Assembly: GCA_028532985.1 (NCBI GenBank)
Contig: JANCIK010000003.1
Span: 3,234,001 to 3,298,000, forward strand
Direction: 5' to 3'
DNA length: 64,000 bases
Source of the DNA: Stropharia rugosoannulata
Taxonomy: Eukaryota > Basidiomycota > Agaricomycetes > Agaricales > Strophariaceae
Position numbers and translations under genes: made by a program. How positions within the stretch are numbered: position 1 is the first letter of the stretch; the number at the start of each line of letters is the position of its first letter. Under the pieces are notes generated by a model. That model saw only the letters and a program-made list of their open reading frames with translations. It did no database searches and was not told the DNA's origin. Shown here piece by piece: positions 25,608-37,535 of the stretch.

Positions 25608-27070
25608 ATGACCAGCGCCCTTGCCACAAGTATCTTCCAACGAGACCTCAACCTCGCCCTGTCCTCCGGTTCTCTTTCCCCATCTGCAAATGCGTCACCA
25701 AGCCCTAGACCAGGCTCGAGGTCAAGGCATTATGCTGGTATCACTGCACGCGACAGCTACTTCTCGGAGGTTCAGTACGACTCGCCGCCCGACGGAGAAG
25801 ACAACGATTTGATGCTGCGCCGCATCCCAAGACGGAGGAGCGCAGACCACGGTGACGACTGGGACTCGCCCGAGATATGGATAACGAGGGATGAGTCCTA
25901 CTCGTCTGTCCCATCCGTCTGTAGATCACCGTCCGCGTCTTCCTTCAGCTCAACGTTTACTTCGTACGACCCTAGGTGAGCACCTGCTAAATCTTAAATG
26001 ACACCATAACTAAATCTTTTGTATTAGTTCCCTCATTTACGACAGAATCATCGACACGCTGACGTCTTCAAAGCCTAACCCATTCACATTCACCGGAGCA
26101 CGGAACCTCGTGAGTGAATCAGGCGCGATACATGTATGCTATTTAACAGCATTCTGCAGTTTATGTTCGACCCCTCAAAAGACGACAGCCTCAAGGGCGA
26201 AAATGTTAAGCCACTCATGATCAAGCGCCTGAAGAACACCTCTGCGGAGGTGCAATTACTTTATGCAACACACACTCCTCCTCTTCGTGACGACCCCTGG
26301 AACGCCGTGCCGCACATTGTTGGGGCAGTAGAGCGGGGTGACTCGGTGTATTTCTGCATGGAGCAGCTGTCTGAATACAACGACCCTCCGCTGATCACGG
26401 TGGAGCACTACGTCGATTTCTTCTGCCAAGTCCTCGAAGTACGTTATGCTCAATGGAAAAATGGAATAGATCCCTGACAATTACCTCAACAGCGACTAAC
26501 ATTCCTGCACGAGCATGGCATATCAGGCCTATCCCTGGCCGACCCCTCTTCGTATATGGTCGACACAAGTAGCGGACCCGCTACGCCTACTGATGGTGCG
26601 CCGTCGGAAAAGTTCAACCGCTTCAAATATCCGGTGCATTATTATTTCGTCAACTTCAGTAAGGCCACGCGTCTCCCTCGCCAATCCCTCTATACATCAT
26701 CATCCCAACTCTCACCACCATTCGACAAGCCGACTGCGTTCGCACAAGACGTGAAAGACTGCGGCGCAATGTTCGCGAGGCTCATGGAAAATGTACACTA
26801 CACACATTCATATTTTTATCTTTGTGTTTTGACGTATGGACAACCTAGGTCCCTCAACTTGCCGAGATATTCTCACCTCTTCTCGAAGATATGAGCCAGG
26901 GGCACTTTACCCTCAAGCGCTTCGAAAACCTGCTCTCCTCCATGGACAGGCCACTTTTTGAAACGAGAGCCATCCGGCCTCCTTTGAGCCCAGAACGGCG
27001 AAGTTCAGAAGCAAACCTCGGGATGGATAAAAAGGTGGACGACATAATAGAGAGGCCAGTGTCCCATTGA
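25608..27070 (+). CDS. Protein-kinase-fold protein, probable pseudokinase
   Basis: Exons 25608-25975, 26028-26109, 26160-26438, 26493-26792 and 26849-27070 encode 416 residues. About 120 N-terminal residues are Ser-rich and low complexity. A kinase-like domain follows: a possible beta-3 lysine in KPLMIKRLK, hinge-like VYFCMEQLSEYNDPP, helix-E-like VDFFCQVLERLTFLHEHG. Where active kinases have HRD and the catalytic Asp, this protein reads HGISGLSLADPSS. Where DFG is expected it reads YYFVNFSKAT. The C-lobe ends around LPQLAEIFSPLLEDMS-like helices and a second Ser/Pro-rich stretch. I infer a non-catalytic scaffold or regulator; the identity and partner are unknown. The N-terminal ATG is the first in the open frame. 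Confidence 0.75.
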
Positions 27071-27295
27071 AGGATGTCATCTTATTACTTGCCTTTAAAG
27101 GCTTCCTTCTGGTTATCACAGGGGTACTGGGCAATTTTGTTTGCCTGATTTTTCTGTTGAAATATCTTTCTTACGGGGAATAATACCCCGTTGAACAACC
27201 GTTTCAGACAAACGTGCTTTATACCACGTAACAATTCGTGTTCCACTGAGTTTTGAAGGCGCCAAACTTGCTCGTTTCAACAATAGAGTTACAAT

Positions 27296-27860
27296 CTACG
27301 CTGCAGCAATAGCTTCGATCTCAATATCAACATCATTTGGAAGCCCTCCAGCTTGGATGCATGTTCGTGCGGGCTTGGGCGAGGGCACAAGCTGGAATTG
27401 CTATCCTTCAGTATGGCCACTCCAAAGACGCTCGACATGGAAACATACCTTTTCATATACCTCATTCATGGCCGCAAAGTTGCCCATATCCTTCAAGTAC
27501 ACATTAAACTTCACCACTTTGTCCAGAGACGATCCTGCGGCCTCGAGCACATTGCTGACATTGGAGATGCATTGGGCCTTTATAAACAATAAACAGTCTG
27601 TTGGATCGTAGAGGGCAGTTGAAGAAGTTGCTTACTGTGTGCTCTTGAATCCCCCCTGGCACAATCTGTCCGTCCTTGTTCCCTGGTACTTGCCCGCTCA
27701 CAAAAATCAGGCCGGGTATCTTGACGGCATGCGCTGTTCCCGGAGATGGTTAGCATTCAAAAAACTTAGGGTGTAACGACTACGATTGCCAAAGCTGCTC
27801 ACAGAGGATATGGCTGAACTCAGCGTTTTTTGGCGAGTTAATCTTTTCAATGCTAGACAT
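27296..27860 (-). CDS. RidA/YjgF family imine (2-aminoacrylate) deaminase
   Basis: Minus-strand exons 27803-27860, 27636-27733, 27449-27577 and 27296-27391 give 126 residues, the normal family length. Landmarks are [55 protein letters not shown], and the C-terminal [20 protein letters not shown] containing the conserved Arg and Glu of the active site. The family hydrolyses reactive enamines and imines released by PLP-dependent dehydratases. No mitochondrial presequence is present, so it should act in the cytosol. It is divergent from the MFS transporter starting at 28,197, with about 336 bp between the starts. Confidence 0.9.
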
Positions 27861-28196
27861 GATGTTGGGATGGAACAATCAGATAACGCGTTTACTGTTC
27901 AGTTACTCAGTCAACGAGAGGATAATCAGCGTCTATCAATCTGGATTATCAGTAGCGGGAAGAGGTTCTGTTTATATCAAGTTCCGTGTGGGACGATAGC
28001 TATCAGAGCAGATGACTGCAACCTTGATTCTAATCGCTTCGTAGTCGTGTGCGGTCCGGATAGATCCTTGAAAGAGACATTCATTGAGACAGAAGGAGAT
28101 GCACCACGGTTCAGTATGGATACAATCTAAAAATAGCCCGCAGACGGGTTCTTAAGAGTTTCCTTCCATTGCGCGTGGCGTCCATTGGCCACCACC
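27861..28196. promoter_or_regulatory. Shared divergent promoter region (RidA / MFS transporter)
   Basis: This 336-bp stretch separates two outward-pointing start codons, so it must contain both promoters. No specific binding site is identified. Confidence 0.5.
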
Positions 28197-30748
28197 ATGA
28201 GCTCCCATCCTATGCCTGACGGAAAGACGCAGTCCGTGAACGAGTATGAAGCGGCCTCTCTGGATATGACGCAGGTCTCTCCGGAGGAAGAAAGGCGGCT
28301 TCGTCGTATTTATGATGTAAACCTCTTACCACCTTTGGCATTCATGTCAGTGGAATCAGATTCATCCTTATCTCATCAGGAATAGCAGTATCTGACTTTT
28401 TTTAATACCCCAAAAAGGTATCTCTGTAATGCCCTCGATAAAGGGAATGTCGGAAATGCGAAAACAGATGGATGGGATAAAGTATGTTTTAGTAACGACA
28501 GCAAACGACAAGCTTGCAACTGACCACTTATGCATGCTTGAATCGTGCAGGACATAAATCTTACAGGAAACCAGGTAAGTGCCTCGAATTTAAATTCAGA
28601 AATGGGTCGCCTATAAGCCATTGTATCTAGTATTACCTTCTGGTCATGGTTTTCTACGTAAGTTGAACACTTTCAATCAAAACAATTATGAACTCACCTC
28701 ATCATTTCAATTGCAATTGTAGGTGCCATTTTGTCTGTGAGTCCTAGAATTACACACGGAAGTGCAATTAATTGCTAAATATTGTCAACAAAGGTTTGGC
28801 ACTCCAATCTCTCTCTTGGTTAAGAAATACTCTGCCGCCAGAGTATTGCCCGTGATGATGATCGGATTTGTGAGTGACCCTTAGATGCCTGAAAAGACCT
28901 CCAGCAATAATTACCTTCCACCAAAAATTAAGGGCTCCATGTAAGCATCAGAAATGAGGATGATGGCATACGTTATAGGTCACATACTATGCAGGTCCCT
29001 ATTTGCAGGCATAGCGAAGACCTTTTCGCGTGAGTAAAAACACATCAGCTTCACCATCTATGTATTTTTAATGGCATTGACTTTAGAAATATTTGCAATC
29101 CGCTTTTTCTTGGGGATTTTTGAATCTGCTATGCTTCCGGGTGTTGTCTTTTACCTGTCCACGTTTTACAAGAGAAATGAGCTGGCGTCTCGCGTGGGCT
29201 TGTTCTACGGTGCGTATTCACTTCAATATTTTTCTTTAGGTCTGGAATCTGACATGCGTTTTTTTGGCAAGCTGCATCTTCGATATCTGGTGCATTTTCA
29301 GGTCAGTACTCTTATATACACTACTAACAAGATTTAACAGAACATTCAATTTTTTCACAATAGGACTCATTGCGTATGGGGTATTCCACATCCGTAATCC
29401 CAAACATCACGGCTGGCAATATCTATTCTGGATAGAAGGTCCGTGCTACAGGCTATACTATGACCTCGGTAATTTAATCAGTGGGTATGCAACCAACCAC
29501 CTAGGAGCCAGCACCATAGCTTTTGCTATATTCGCTTTGTTTTGGCTACCTAAATCCCCTTCCACATGGAAATACCTTACCGACCGCCAAAAGGCCGTCG
29601 CACGAGCCCGGATTCTGGCCGATTCATCTGCGAACATAAACGAGAGGCTTGATATCCGCGACGCCTTCCGCCCCTTCTTGGATCCTATGTACTGGTGAGT
29701 ACTTTCACCAGCTATTGGTTACGGGCTGACAAGATAATACCCTGAAGGCTTTGGGCACTGATCAGTTTATCCTTCGGCGTCCCACTCGCAAGCGTCAACA
29801 ATTTCCTCCCCCAAATCGTAGCAAGCCTTGGGTACTCTACCGTCCGGACTAACTTACTGACAGTAGCTCCAAATATTGTGGGTACCGTGGCGCTGCTCTT
29901 ACTGACATTTTCTTCCGACTATTTCAGAGAGCGTTCCTTCCACATGTAAGTCTGATGAAATTGTCCCTCCGCAATGCTGACGAACGGAACCAGTTGTATT
30001 CCTTTGGCAACAGGCTTGATTGGCTTCATCGTTCTGGGATCGATCGACGTCATTGCGCATAGGCATGTCGCATATTTCGCTTGTTTCCTATTGACGAGTG
30101 GTGTAAGCATGCACAAAACCTTTGCGCTGAGGGTTGTACTAGTAACTGATGGTGACCACTGACAGGCATTTGCACCGTCAGTGTTAGTTAGTGCTTGGTA
30201 TTCTAACAACACGCCGAGCGAGTCAAGGCGAGCGGTCGTGGCCGCAGTAATGGGTGAGAACTTGAGCTGATCTCATTATTGCCAGTTCTTAACTTTCACG
30301 CGGTTTTGTTTGAAATCTGAAGTGGCGATTGCCAATTCATCGGGTCTGATATCCACAAACGTCTTCAGAGCGAAGGACGAACCAAAGTACATACCTGGTA
30401 CGCAAGTCTGTCTTGTTTACGTCGTTAGTTGGAGGCTGACAGCGTATACGTAGCTCTTGCAACTTCTGGTACGTTGTACTCACCAATGAATCTCATAACT
30501 GGACAGAACCCAACCTCATTTCAGCGGCGTTTGGTGGCTTGTGCCTGATTTTGGTAGCTGGGTACGTACACAGAAAAGCGAGTCAATATAAGCAGCTGAA
30601 ACAACGACGACCTAGGACGGGAATATATATGAGAATCGAGAACCGCAGGAGGAATAAGATCCAAGGCGTGAACATTACAGCGGCAGATGTTGACACAGAA
30701 GTTCTGGCTGACGGTCCTAGTTCGCCTTCTTTCCGTTACATGTACTAG
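28197..30748 (+). CDS. MFS transporter, anion:cation symporter (Dal5/Tna1-like) family
   Basis: Eighteen exons join in frame to 513 residues: 28197-28345, 28418-28481, 28551-28574, 28631-28657, 28723-28736, 28794-28869, 28933-28940, 28995-29029, 29087-29209, 29272-29301, 29364-29438, 29505-29694, 29748-29945, 29994-30102, 30166-30253, 30323-30397, 30454-30468 and 30507-30748. Family marks include PPLAFMYLCNALDKGNVGNA, RFFLGIFESAMLPGVVFYLS, FYKRNELASRVGLFY, PKHHGWQYLFWIEG and FWLPKSPSTWKYLT. About twelve membrane segments are expected. Relatives import allantoate, nicotinate, pantothenate or other carboxylates at the plasma membrane; the substrate here is unknown. Three exons are under 16 nt, the smallest being 8 nt. 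Confidence 0.85.
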
Positions 30749-31220
30749 TAGTAAGTCCACGGTTAGATTCACAGTGGTGAGGATATTCCTGTGGGGTAAG
30801 ATAAAGTACAGACTGGGGATCTGGGACAACTATCAGTTCTGTTTTGCAAGCCCGAGTCGTGTATCAAACCATATGTGACCGTGGGGTAGTGCTTGAAGTA
30901 CCGTCGTCGGTAAAGCAAGGTATCTCTCATAAGGCCGTATGATTATCTAACGAAAGGGAGACACTTGAGGAATAACATAATAAATTGTCAGGAATATCTG
31001 CATAGAACCTGCCTGTCACATGCCGCCTGTGTGTTAGGAGAGACGGCCTCCGATGGAGGTAGTGCATCTGGACAGTACAGATTGAGAAGTAGAAACATAA
31101 GAAAAAGAGGTGTTCAAACTAATTGTTTCTTTGTATGAGATCTGTGTTTAACGAATAAAAAAATTTAGTGAGCAGCCTCTGCAAGGAAACCTGACTATCT
31201 TGAACGTTCGATGTGGAACC
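30749..31220. other. Convergent 3' intergenic region
   Basis: About 470 bp between tail-to-tail genes. Nothing beyond presumed 3' untranslated sequence. Confidence 0.5.
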
Positions 31221-33547
31221 CTACTGGTGGGCTTGCATGATAGCATCGGATATGAAAGTTGCGGATACTTCTCTGCCACCGAACCATCGACCATTGAGGC
31301 CCTGGACAGCTTTCTTAGCTGAGTCAACGCTATCGAACTTGACGTAAATCTCGCCCTGTAGAATACGCGTGAAGTGCATATAACTTCCAAAAATGTAACC
31401 AAGTACCTGTGTATCTTTCTCAACTTTTATAGCTGTAACGGAGCCATACTTGGTTTCGCATTCGCCTTTGACATCTTCAGCAAGATCTTTATCCCAATCC
31501 CTTTCTGTTTCTCTGGTGAAGATGACACTATTGTTAGCATACGAGCGATAGAAGAAAAATGGCATTGGGACGTACTCTTCAGGATCAAACATATTCTTCA
31601 ACAAAACAGATCGAGAAGTCATGGACTGAGGAATGTTAGGTCGCGGACTACATCGTAAACTTGTCAATACAAGAAACGATAAGCAGCACGATTTACTTAC
31701 GCGGGCTCTGGAAGAGAAGGAGCAGATTCAGTCCTAGCAAGTTTCTGCATAAGTGCCTGTCGAGATGCAGCATTCAAGTTACCACCTGTGACCCATGAAT
31801 CAATACGATAGGAAAATACTCTAACTTTGAAGCTTACCGCCCGCTTCATCCAAGGAATCCTGTGGGGTATACTTAATGGTTCCTTTCTCGTGAACAGTAT
31901 TGACACGTAACTTAAAGAGAAAGTTATTTTTTTTTTAAAATGCAGAACGATGAAAACAACTCACTGTCCGGCCTGCCAGTTCAAAACCTTCCATTTGTTC
32001 TAACGCCATTCGTGCGTCTTCAGATCGTTTATACCTAGATTGGATGAGAATAGCATTCATACGATAAAATAAAAATGCACGGCTTACTGAACGAAGGCAT
32101 AACCTTTGCTGCGACCGGTCATGGGGTCTCTGTGAAGGTCGACAAATTCAAGCTCTCCGAAGGGTTCAAAGACCTGTTTGATATCTGATTCCGTGAGGTT
32201 GAAATGTAAGGACCCAACATATAATCTAAAGCATGTCAGCGAAAGCACATGTACATCTATGCAATAAACCTCACTGCATAGATCCATGAGAAGAAGTAAC
32301 ACCTGGGGGGAGATTGAGACTCCTATACGATTGAAAAAGTATTTAGCATATCCGGACCGAAAAGAAAAGAATTCATTATACGCACCCGTCACCAGGATGG
32401 AGTTTGTTCCTCTCAGATTCAGTAAGTTGGACCATTATAGGAAGACCCATAACCACTGTGCCTGACAGAGAGAGTGCTTTCTCTACAAGGTCAATTGATC
32501 GGAACTCAACGTAACCAATTCTATGGTGAAATGTTTAGAAAGATGGGGACACAGACGTCGATGATAATGAACGATACTCACCCTTTTGAACGACGAGACA
32601 ACCGATCCGTAACAATTCGCGAGTCCATCACAGTTCCTTCGCCAAGTTTATCTTCAAAGAAATAACCTAAGTCTCGAGCTGTCAAGCGAGCAGCAAGTTG
32701 TGAAACGAAAACAGAGCGCGCTTCTGAATCATCTTCTTTGGGTTCGTCTGGATTGTAGGGTTCATCAATTTGATTTTCATACGAGGGATATGACGGGGAG
32801 GTGCGTCTAGTGTACGTTAGTATATACGCCGCTTCAGGAGAGGCCAGAACGCACCTCAGTCCGGGGAGTGGCGGGCTATGCCTGGTCAGAGGCTCTTCTT
32901 CGTCCACGAGGTTCCTACTCTGAGATCGTCTAGAGTGGTGGTCGTCGATATCATCGCGTGATGAGTGCCTGTCACCTTTTCTACGGTCAGTAGAACGAAC
33001 TGAGATAGGACTATGTCGTGGGGGTGGAGGGGGGGGTAAAGCTGAAGATGGTGGTGGGGGCGGGGGAAGGTCGGCAATAATCTCACTTCTTTTTCTTTTG
33101 ACCCGATCATCATGGTCGCGCTCAGATCCTTCATAATCGTCCCTTTTGCGCCGGCGGTCTCGATCTTTGTCATCCCTATCCCTGTCTCTTTCACGGTGTC
33201 TCCCTTCATCGTGCCTACTGCTGCGGTGTCTTTCACCATCCCGGTCCCTCCTGCGTTCCCTGTCTCTGTCCCTGTCCCGGTCGCGCCTGTCGCGTGAACG
33301 GTCACGATAGGACCGTTCACTTCTGTCTCGACTACGGCTTCGCTTACGCTTTTCGTCTAATTCAGGTCTGTCTCGTCGTCTGTCTCCTTTGCCACGGTCT
33401 CTCGAGGCAGAACGATGTGAACGCCTAGTGCGAAGGGTATCGGTCGACAGATTTCGAGAGCTGTATGAAAATGAGAATGAGTCATAGAAAGATGCATATA
33501 TGAAGTAATACTGACGAATTACGATTGGGGGATCTATCAATTTCCAT
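31221..33547 (-). CDS. RBM39/CAPER-like SR splicing factor
   Basis: Twelve minus-strand exons (33516-33547, 32855-33460, 32582-32806, 32386-32520, 32275-32322, 32088-32225, 31965-32034, 31838-31910, 31701-31785, 31576-31647, 31407-31512, 31221-31355) encode 574 residues. The N-terminal third is an Arg/Ser/Asp/Glu domain with long RD and RE runs and polyproline. Two RNA-recognition motifs follow: RNP sequences SVFVSQLAARLT and IGYVEFRS, then LYVGSLHFNLTESDIKQVF and GYAFVQYKR. A C-terminal UHM-type third domain contains GEIYVKFDSVDSAKKAV and GRWFGGREVSATF. This order is that of human RBM39 and fission yeast Rsd1. It should act in the nucleus in 3' splice-site recognition, binding U2AF- or SF3b-type ligands through the UHM. 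Confidence 0.92.
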
Positions 33548-34089
33548 TCGACCTGTTGGTGAAGTCATTGAGCGCCGTTCGAACTTCGTGGTTAGCGTCA
33601 GGTCAGAACACGAGTCTGGAATGAGGTGGCCGAAAAACGTTGGCTTTGCTTACACTTGTTTACAGCTGCTTTGACAGCGTGCTGGCTCTTCTTGAAAGTT
33701 GAACTTGGTCCAAACTTGGTTGCCACTTGGTTGCTACTTTAACGTTTCAACGCACAACGCCACTTTCAAGTTTGGGGTCCATTTCAAATGTAGTTCAACT
33801 TCTAGACGTATGCTGCCATATCTCAACAACTTTACCTCCAATGCATATCAGAAAAGTCCGCACGATATCTCCCGAGTCCCAAGCCCATACTCGTCATCGA
33901 TTACCGAGGCTTGTGATAGGTTAACCTGGGCTCTGTTTCCGTCGCACTCCTCAGGGGCATTCTTTTTCGAAGGAGTACAAGATAATACGCATATATTGAC
34001 CATTTTTAAAACAAGGGCAGCAGGGCCACCTATATGCTTCCACAGGATACTCCTTGAAAACAGCAAATCTTCTTGAGTCACCATTTTCC
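33548..34089. other. Intergenic region upstream of the RBM39-like gene
   Basis: About 540 bp. A short stretch at 33,700-33,760 repeats ACTTGGT in the strings gaacttggtcc, aacttggttgcc and acttggttgct. No gene is supported. Confidence 0.45.
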
Positions 34090-35627
34090 TCAAGCTGCCG
34101 AAGATGACAGAAGATCAGCCAACCTTTCCCGAACCCTCTTCTCTGCTCGTGCCAGCTCCATTTCCTCGGCCTTGCGGTAAAGGTTGTTCAGAGGGTTTTG
34201 AGGACCGTCCGATTCCAGATCTTCTTCAAGACTTGACAGGTGTCGGCAAAACTTTCCATTAAGGATCTGGCAGCACAAATGTCAAAACGTCGATTGCCCT
34301 CAAATACCATATACATACCTGATTTTCAAGAATGTCCTTGAAATGTGCACGGGTGAGCGTTCCATCCAATGAAAGGGCTCCGTTTAGTTGGCCAAATTGT
34401 GAAACGATGGAATGGTGTTTTAACTGAAGAGCTGTGTTAACACGACCCCGCCCATACTGTATCGACTTTCTGAAGCTGTACCTGTCCGACGAATCCATCT
34501 TCTGCGGCCCGTTCAAATATCTCTGCCGGCTCTTTTGACATCCACCTGGTATTGCGTCAATAGAGCAGGACTACGATAAGTGCCTAAAACCGACATTTCA
34601 TAACAAAGCGCTTCGTCTGAACAACCTGCATCTTTCAGTACATTAAAAGCCTCCCTGCATTGTTAAAATTGATTAAAGCTAGGGCACAAGCGTGCGAGGC
34701 TTCATTGACACACCGGAAGAGCATAATAATGTTTGGCCACAAAGCTTGTTCTGCAGTGAATATGCGGTCAACGTCTACTCCAAGTGGGGCAGGTAACATT
34801 CATACCAGCGAGTAGATCCATAGCCGTCTCCTCCCGGGCAGAAGAAGCAATTGCACCGGCTTTGGTCGCTCCAATGACTCGCGAAAGTGCCAAAGCGGTA
34901 GCTAATCCGGATCCAGAACCATCCTGCTCGACAGATATAAAGCACGGGAAACCTTTACCCTTCTGATACAAAGATCGAACTGAGCTTCCAATCATGCTTG
35001 AGGGGAAAGGTCAAGCCGTGGACATAGCGAATAAGAAAATACGGCATACCGCGGCGCAACCATGACCACATCTTGGCTAGACTTAAAGTTGAGCAGTTTG
35101 AAAAAGACATTGTATCCGCTGGCAATCACAATGGTAGCGTTGTCCTTCAAATAAGGCGAGAACTGTTCATTGAAGACTCGAGGTTGAACTTGGTCCGGAA
35201 TGAGCAGGAAAAGGACTGGAATGCAACAAAAAATGCGGTGTTACAAGGTTTCGATATCAAAACGCAAGATTTCACTCACCGTCTGCTACTCCAGCCGCTT
35301 TGACGAAGTCGTGTTCAACAATAAATCCTTTGGACTTCGCGTCTTCCGCGTATGCATCCTCGCGATTGGCAATCAAAATTCTGTCGTGTGGAATTCCAGA
35401 GTCCCTCAAATTTTGAGCTTGTGCAGCACCTTGATTTCCAAACCTATTAAGCGACATAAGCGTCTAGTCATAGAGAAAACAGATTTTTTTTTACCCCAAG
35501 AAGACAATATGCTTATTATCCAACAAAGAAAGATCTGCGTCGGAGTCGTAATAGCTTCAGATGAGATGTTAATATTAAGGACATGTCAGGAAATCATTCA
35601 AGCACCCTACATCTTTGCGGAAGGCAT
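34090..35627 (-). CDS. Short-form ketol-acid reductoisomerase-like protein
   Basis: Ten minus-strand exons (35611-35627, 35495-35554, 35280-35443, 35050-35215, 34806-34996, 34714-34750, 34595-34654, 34482-34545, 34319-34423, 34090-34266) give 346 residues. The start KIYYDSDADLSLLDNK and the Rossmann turn GFGNQGAAQAQNLRDSG are typical of bacterial-type class I KARI, and the length fits (330-350). The helical domain keeps the metal-binding segment TAMDLLAEQ (DLFGEQ in KARI). Some positions differ from what I recall of active KARI: the catalytic Lys in APK is Arg (MVAPRM), the HGFN segment reads SGYN, and a second-site Glu appears to be Ser. There is no mitochondrial presequence, unlike fungal Ilv5. 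Activity on acetolactate is therefore uncertain. Confidence 0.8.
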
Positions 35628-36235
35628 GATTGAGGATTAATATTGATCGATGATCTGTGGTCGGCGTTGCAATTCGACGGCAATGTTTAACAAGTTCAAG
35701 AGAAAGGGGGAGATGGGGACGCTACCTTTTCAATAGCCTTCCTACACTATAGAAGGTGATTGGAGTGCGTCCTGGTGACCCCCAAGAAGCATAACGGACC
35801 GTCTCTAATAAAAACACATGCTTTTAAAAGAAGTCAAGTATTTCCGCGTTCACCTTATGACGTAGCGGCGGACCGAACCACACATCTAGTAAACACTTTT
35901 AAAAAGAGGCGAGGGTAGCAAACTTTTCTCAAGACTACAGTGGCTGTTACCAAGCTTCAACAGTTGGTAAATAGTGAGGTCAAAATCCAAAGCTTATGGA
36001 TTATCTGACTCGGTGCAAAAATTTGCCATTATAGTAGATTCATAGTCTTCTGAATTTACAGAATTCACACTTACGGAAACTCGATATTGCGAGAACTTCT
36101 CCAAACGCGGGCCGCTCGCACCCATTAGAAGCATTACTGCACCCAGATTTGTATGACTCTCTTGTCCTTGTGCGAGCTAGTGATAGGTTCTTTTAAGTAC
36201 TCTGCAGCCCTCGTAGTCGAGCGAGCGTGTATCCT
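35628..36235. other. Divergent intergenic region (KARI-like / SDR)
   Basis: About 610 bp separate the two start codons of outward-pointing genes. Both promoters should lie here; no motif is named. Confidence 0.5.
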
Positions 36236-37311
36236 ATGTCTCTGACACTAAACAAAGTAGTGTGCATAACAGGCGCGTCGCGCGGGATAGGGCGAGCCTG
36301 GTGGGTCCCTGCCGATATCTCACCGCAGCGCTAGGAATTGAAACTAAAAATGATATAAACACGGTAATTAGCGCCCTCGAGTTTGCAAAGCAAGGCGCTT
36401 CAGCTCTCATCCTACATTACCTAGGCGATGCCACCACAGAGGAAGAAGTCGCGACACTGAAGATCGAGGTGGAAGCGGGCGGGACGCGCGCCATTGCCGT
36501 TCCGGGAGACATAGCAAAGAGCGAGACGACGAACAAGGTCAGTCTCCTCGCACTGACCCTGAGAAGCAGCTAAGCGCATGTTTACCAGATAGTAGAGCAA
36601 GGCGTGAGCGCCTTTGGCCGGATTGACGTGCTAGTCTCGAATGTGGGCATCTGCCCGTTCTCGGACTTCCTCACCATGCCGCTCGACACATGGGAGCGGA
36701 CGCGGCAGGTCAACCTCGACGGTACCTTCTACATAGTCCAAGGTACGCGCCCATATCCAGTTTATACCAGGGTGAAGCGCCAATCGTGGTACCCAGCCGT
36801 AGCGCAGCAGATGGCGAAGCAGACCCCCCAAGGCGGTTCGCTCATTGTCATTTCCTCGATCTCTGGTTTTCTCGGCGGTGCACAGCAATGGTAAAGCAAA
36901 CCATAAGCATGCATGTATGCAGCATCCAGAAACTGACGCGTCAAGCATTTGCTAGCCACTATGGCCCCACAAAAGCAGCGATAACAAACTTGATGCAGAA
37001 CTGCGCCGTCGCGCTTGGGAAATACGGCATCCGCGCCAATGCAGTGCTTCCCGGGACGATTGAAACAGACATAAACAAGGAGGATCTGAAGAACGAGGTG
37101 AAGCGGGAATATATGATCAACCGCACCCTGTTGGGAAGATTGGGAGGTGAGAGCCAGACTATGTAGTAGGGGCCCTGGACTCACAAATATGCCATGACCA
37201 GATCCGCAAGACATAGCCGGTCCTGTAGTGTTCCTGGCAAGCGATTTGGCGCGATACATCACAGGTTCTTCTATCATAGTCGATGGAGGTGTATCTGTCA
37301 ACTTCCAGTAA
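36236..37311 (+). CDS. Short-chain dehydrogenase/reductase (SDR)
   Basis: Exons 36236-36300, 36372-36537, 36589-36742, 36797-36890, 36956-37146 and 37202-37311 give 259 residues, the usual classical-SDR length. The NAD(P)-binding motif is [19 protein letters not shown], the second strand has GDIAKSE, NVG stands in place of the usual NAG, and the catalytic triad is Ser in [10 protein letters not shown] with Tyr and Lys in [11 protein letters not shown]. The C-terminus has [17 protein letters not shown] and [12 protein letters not shown]. The family reduces ketones or oxidises alcohols; no substrate can be given. It starts about 610 bp from the KARI-like start on the other strand. Confidence 0.9.
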
Positions 37312-37535
37312 AGCACTGCGCACTTGCTTGCAATAAATATAGCATGCAATTTAAAGAGCGAAGTAGAATGTCCGAATTAGTGGTATAAATGAATAGGTAT
37401 ACAGCAGATGCATAGTCATGTCCTTCGAATAAGCAAGAGGGTCTAGGAAGGAGTCATTAAGTATAAATAAAAGAAGCAATCAAAAAGCACGAATAAATGA
37501 CATCCCAGATAGATACACAATGCAATAGTTCGTCT

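Noticed and set aside
33112..33297. Plus-strand frame rich in Val, Pro and Ala
   Set aside because: It is the complement of the Arg/Asp-rich SR domain of the RBM39-like gene; repetitive coding sequence gives open frames on the other strand.
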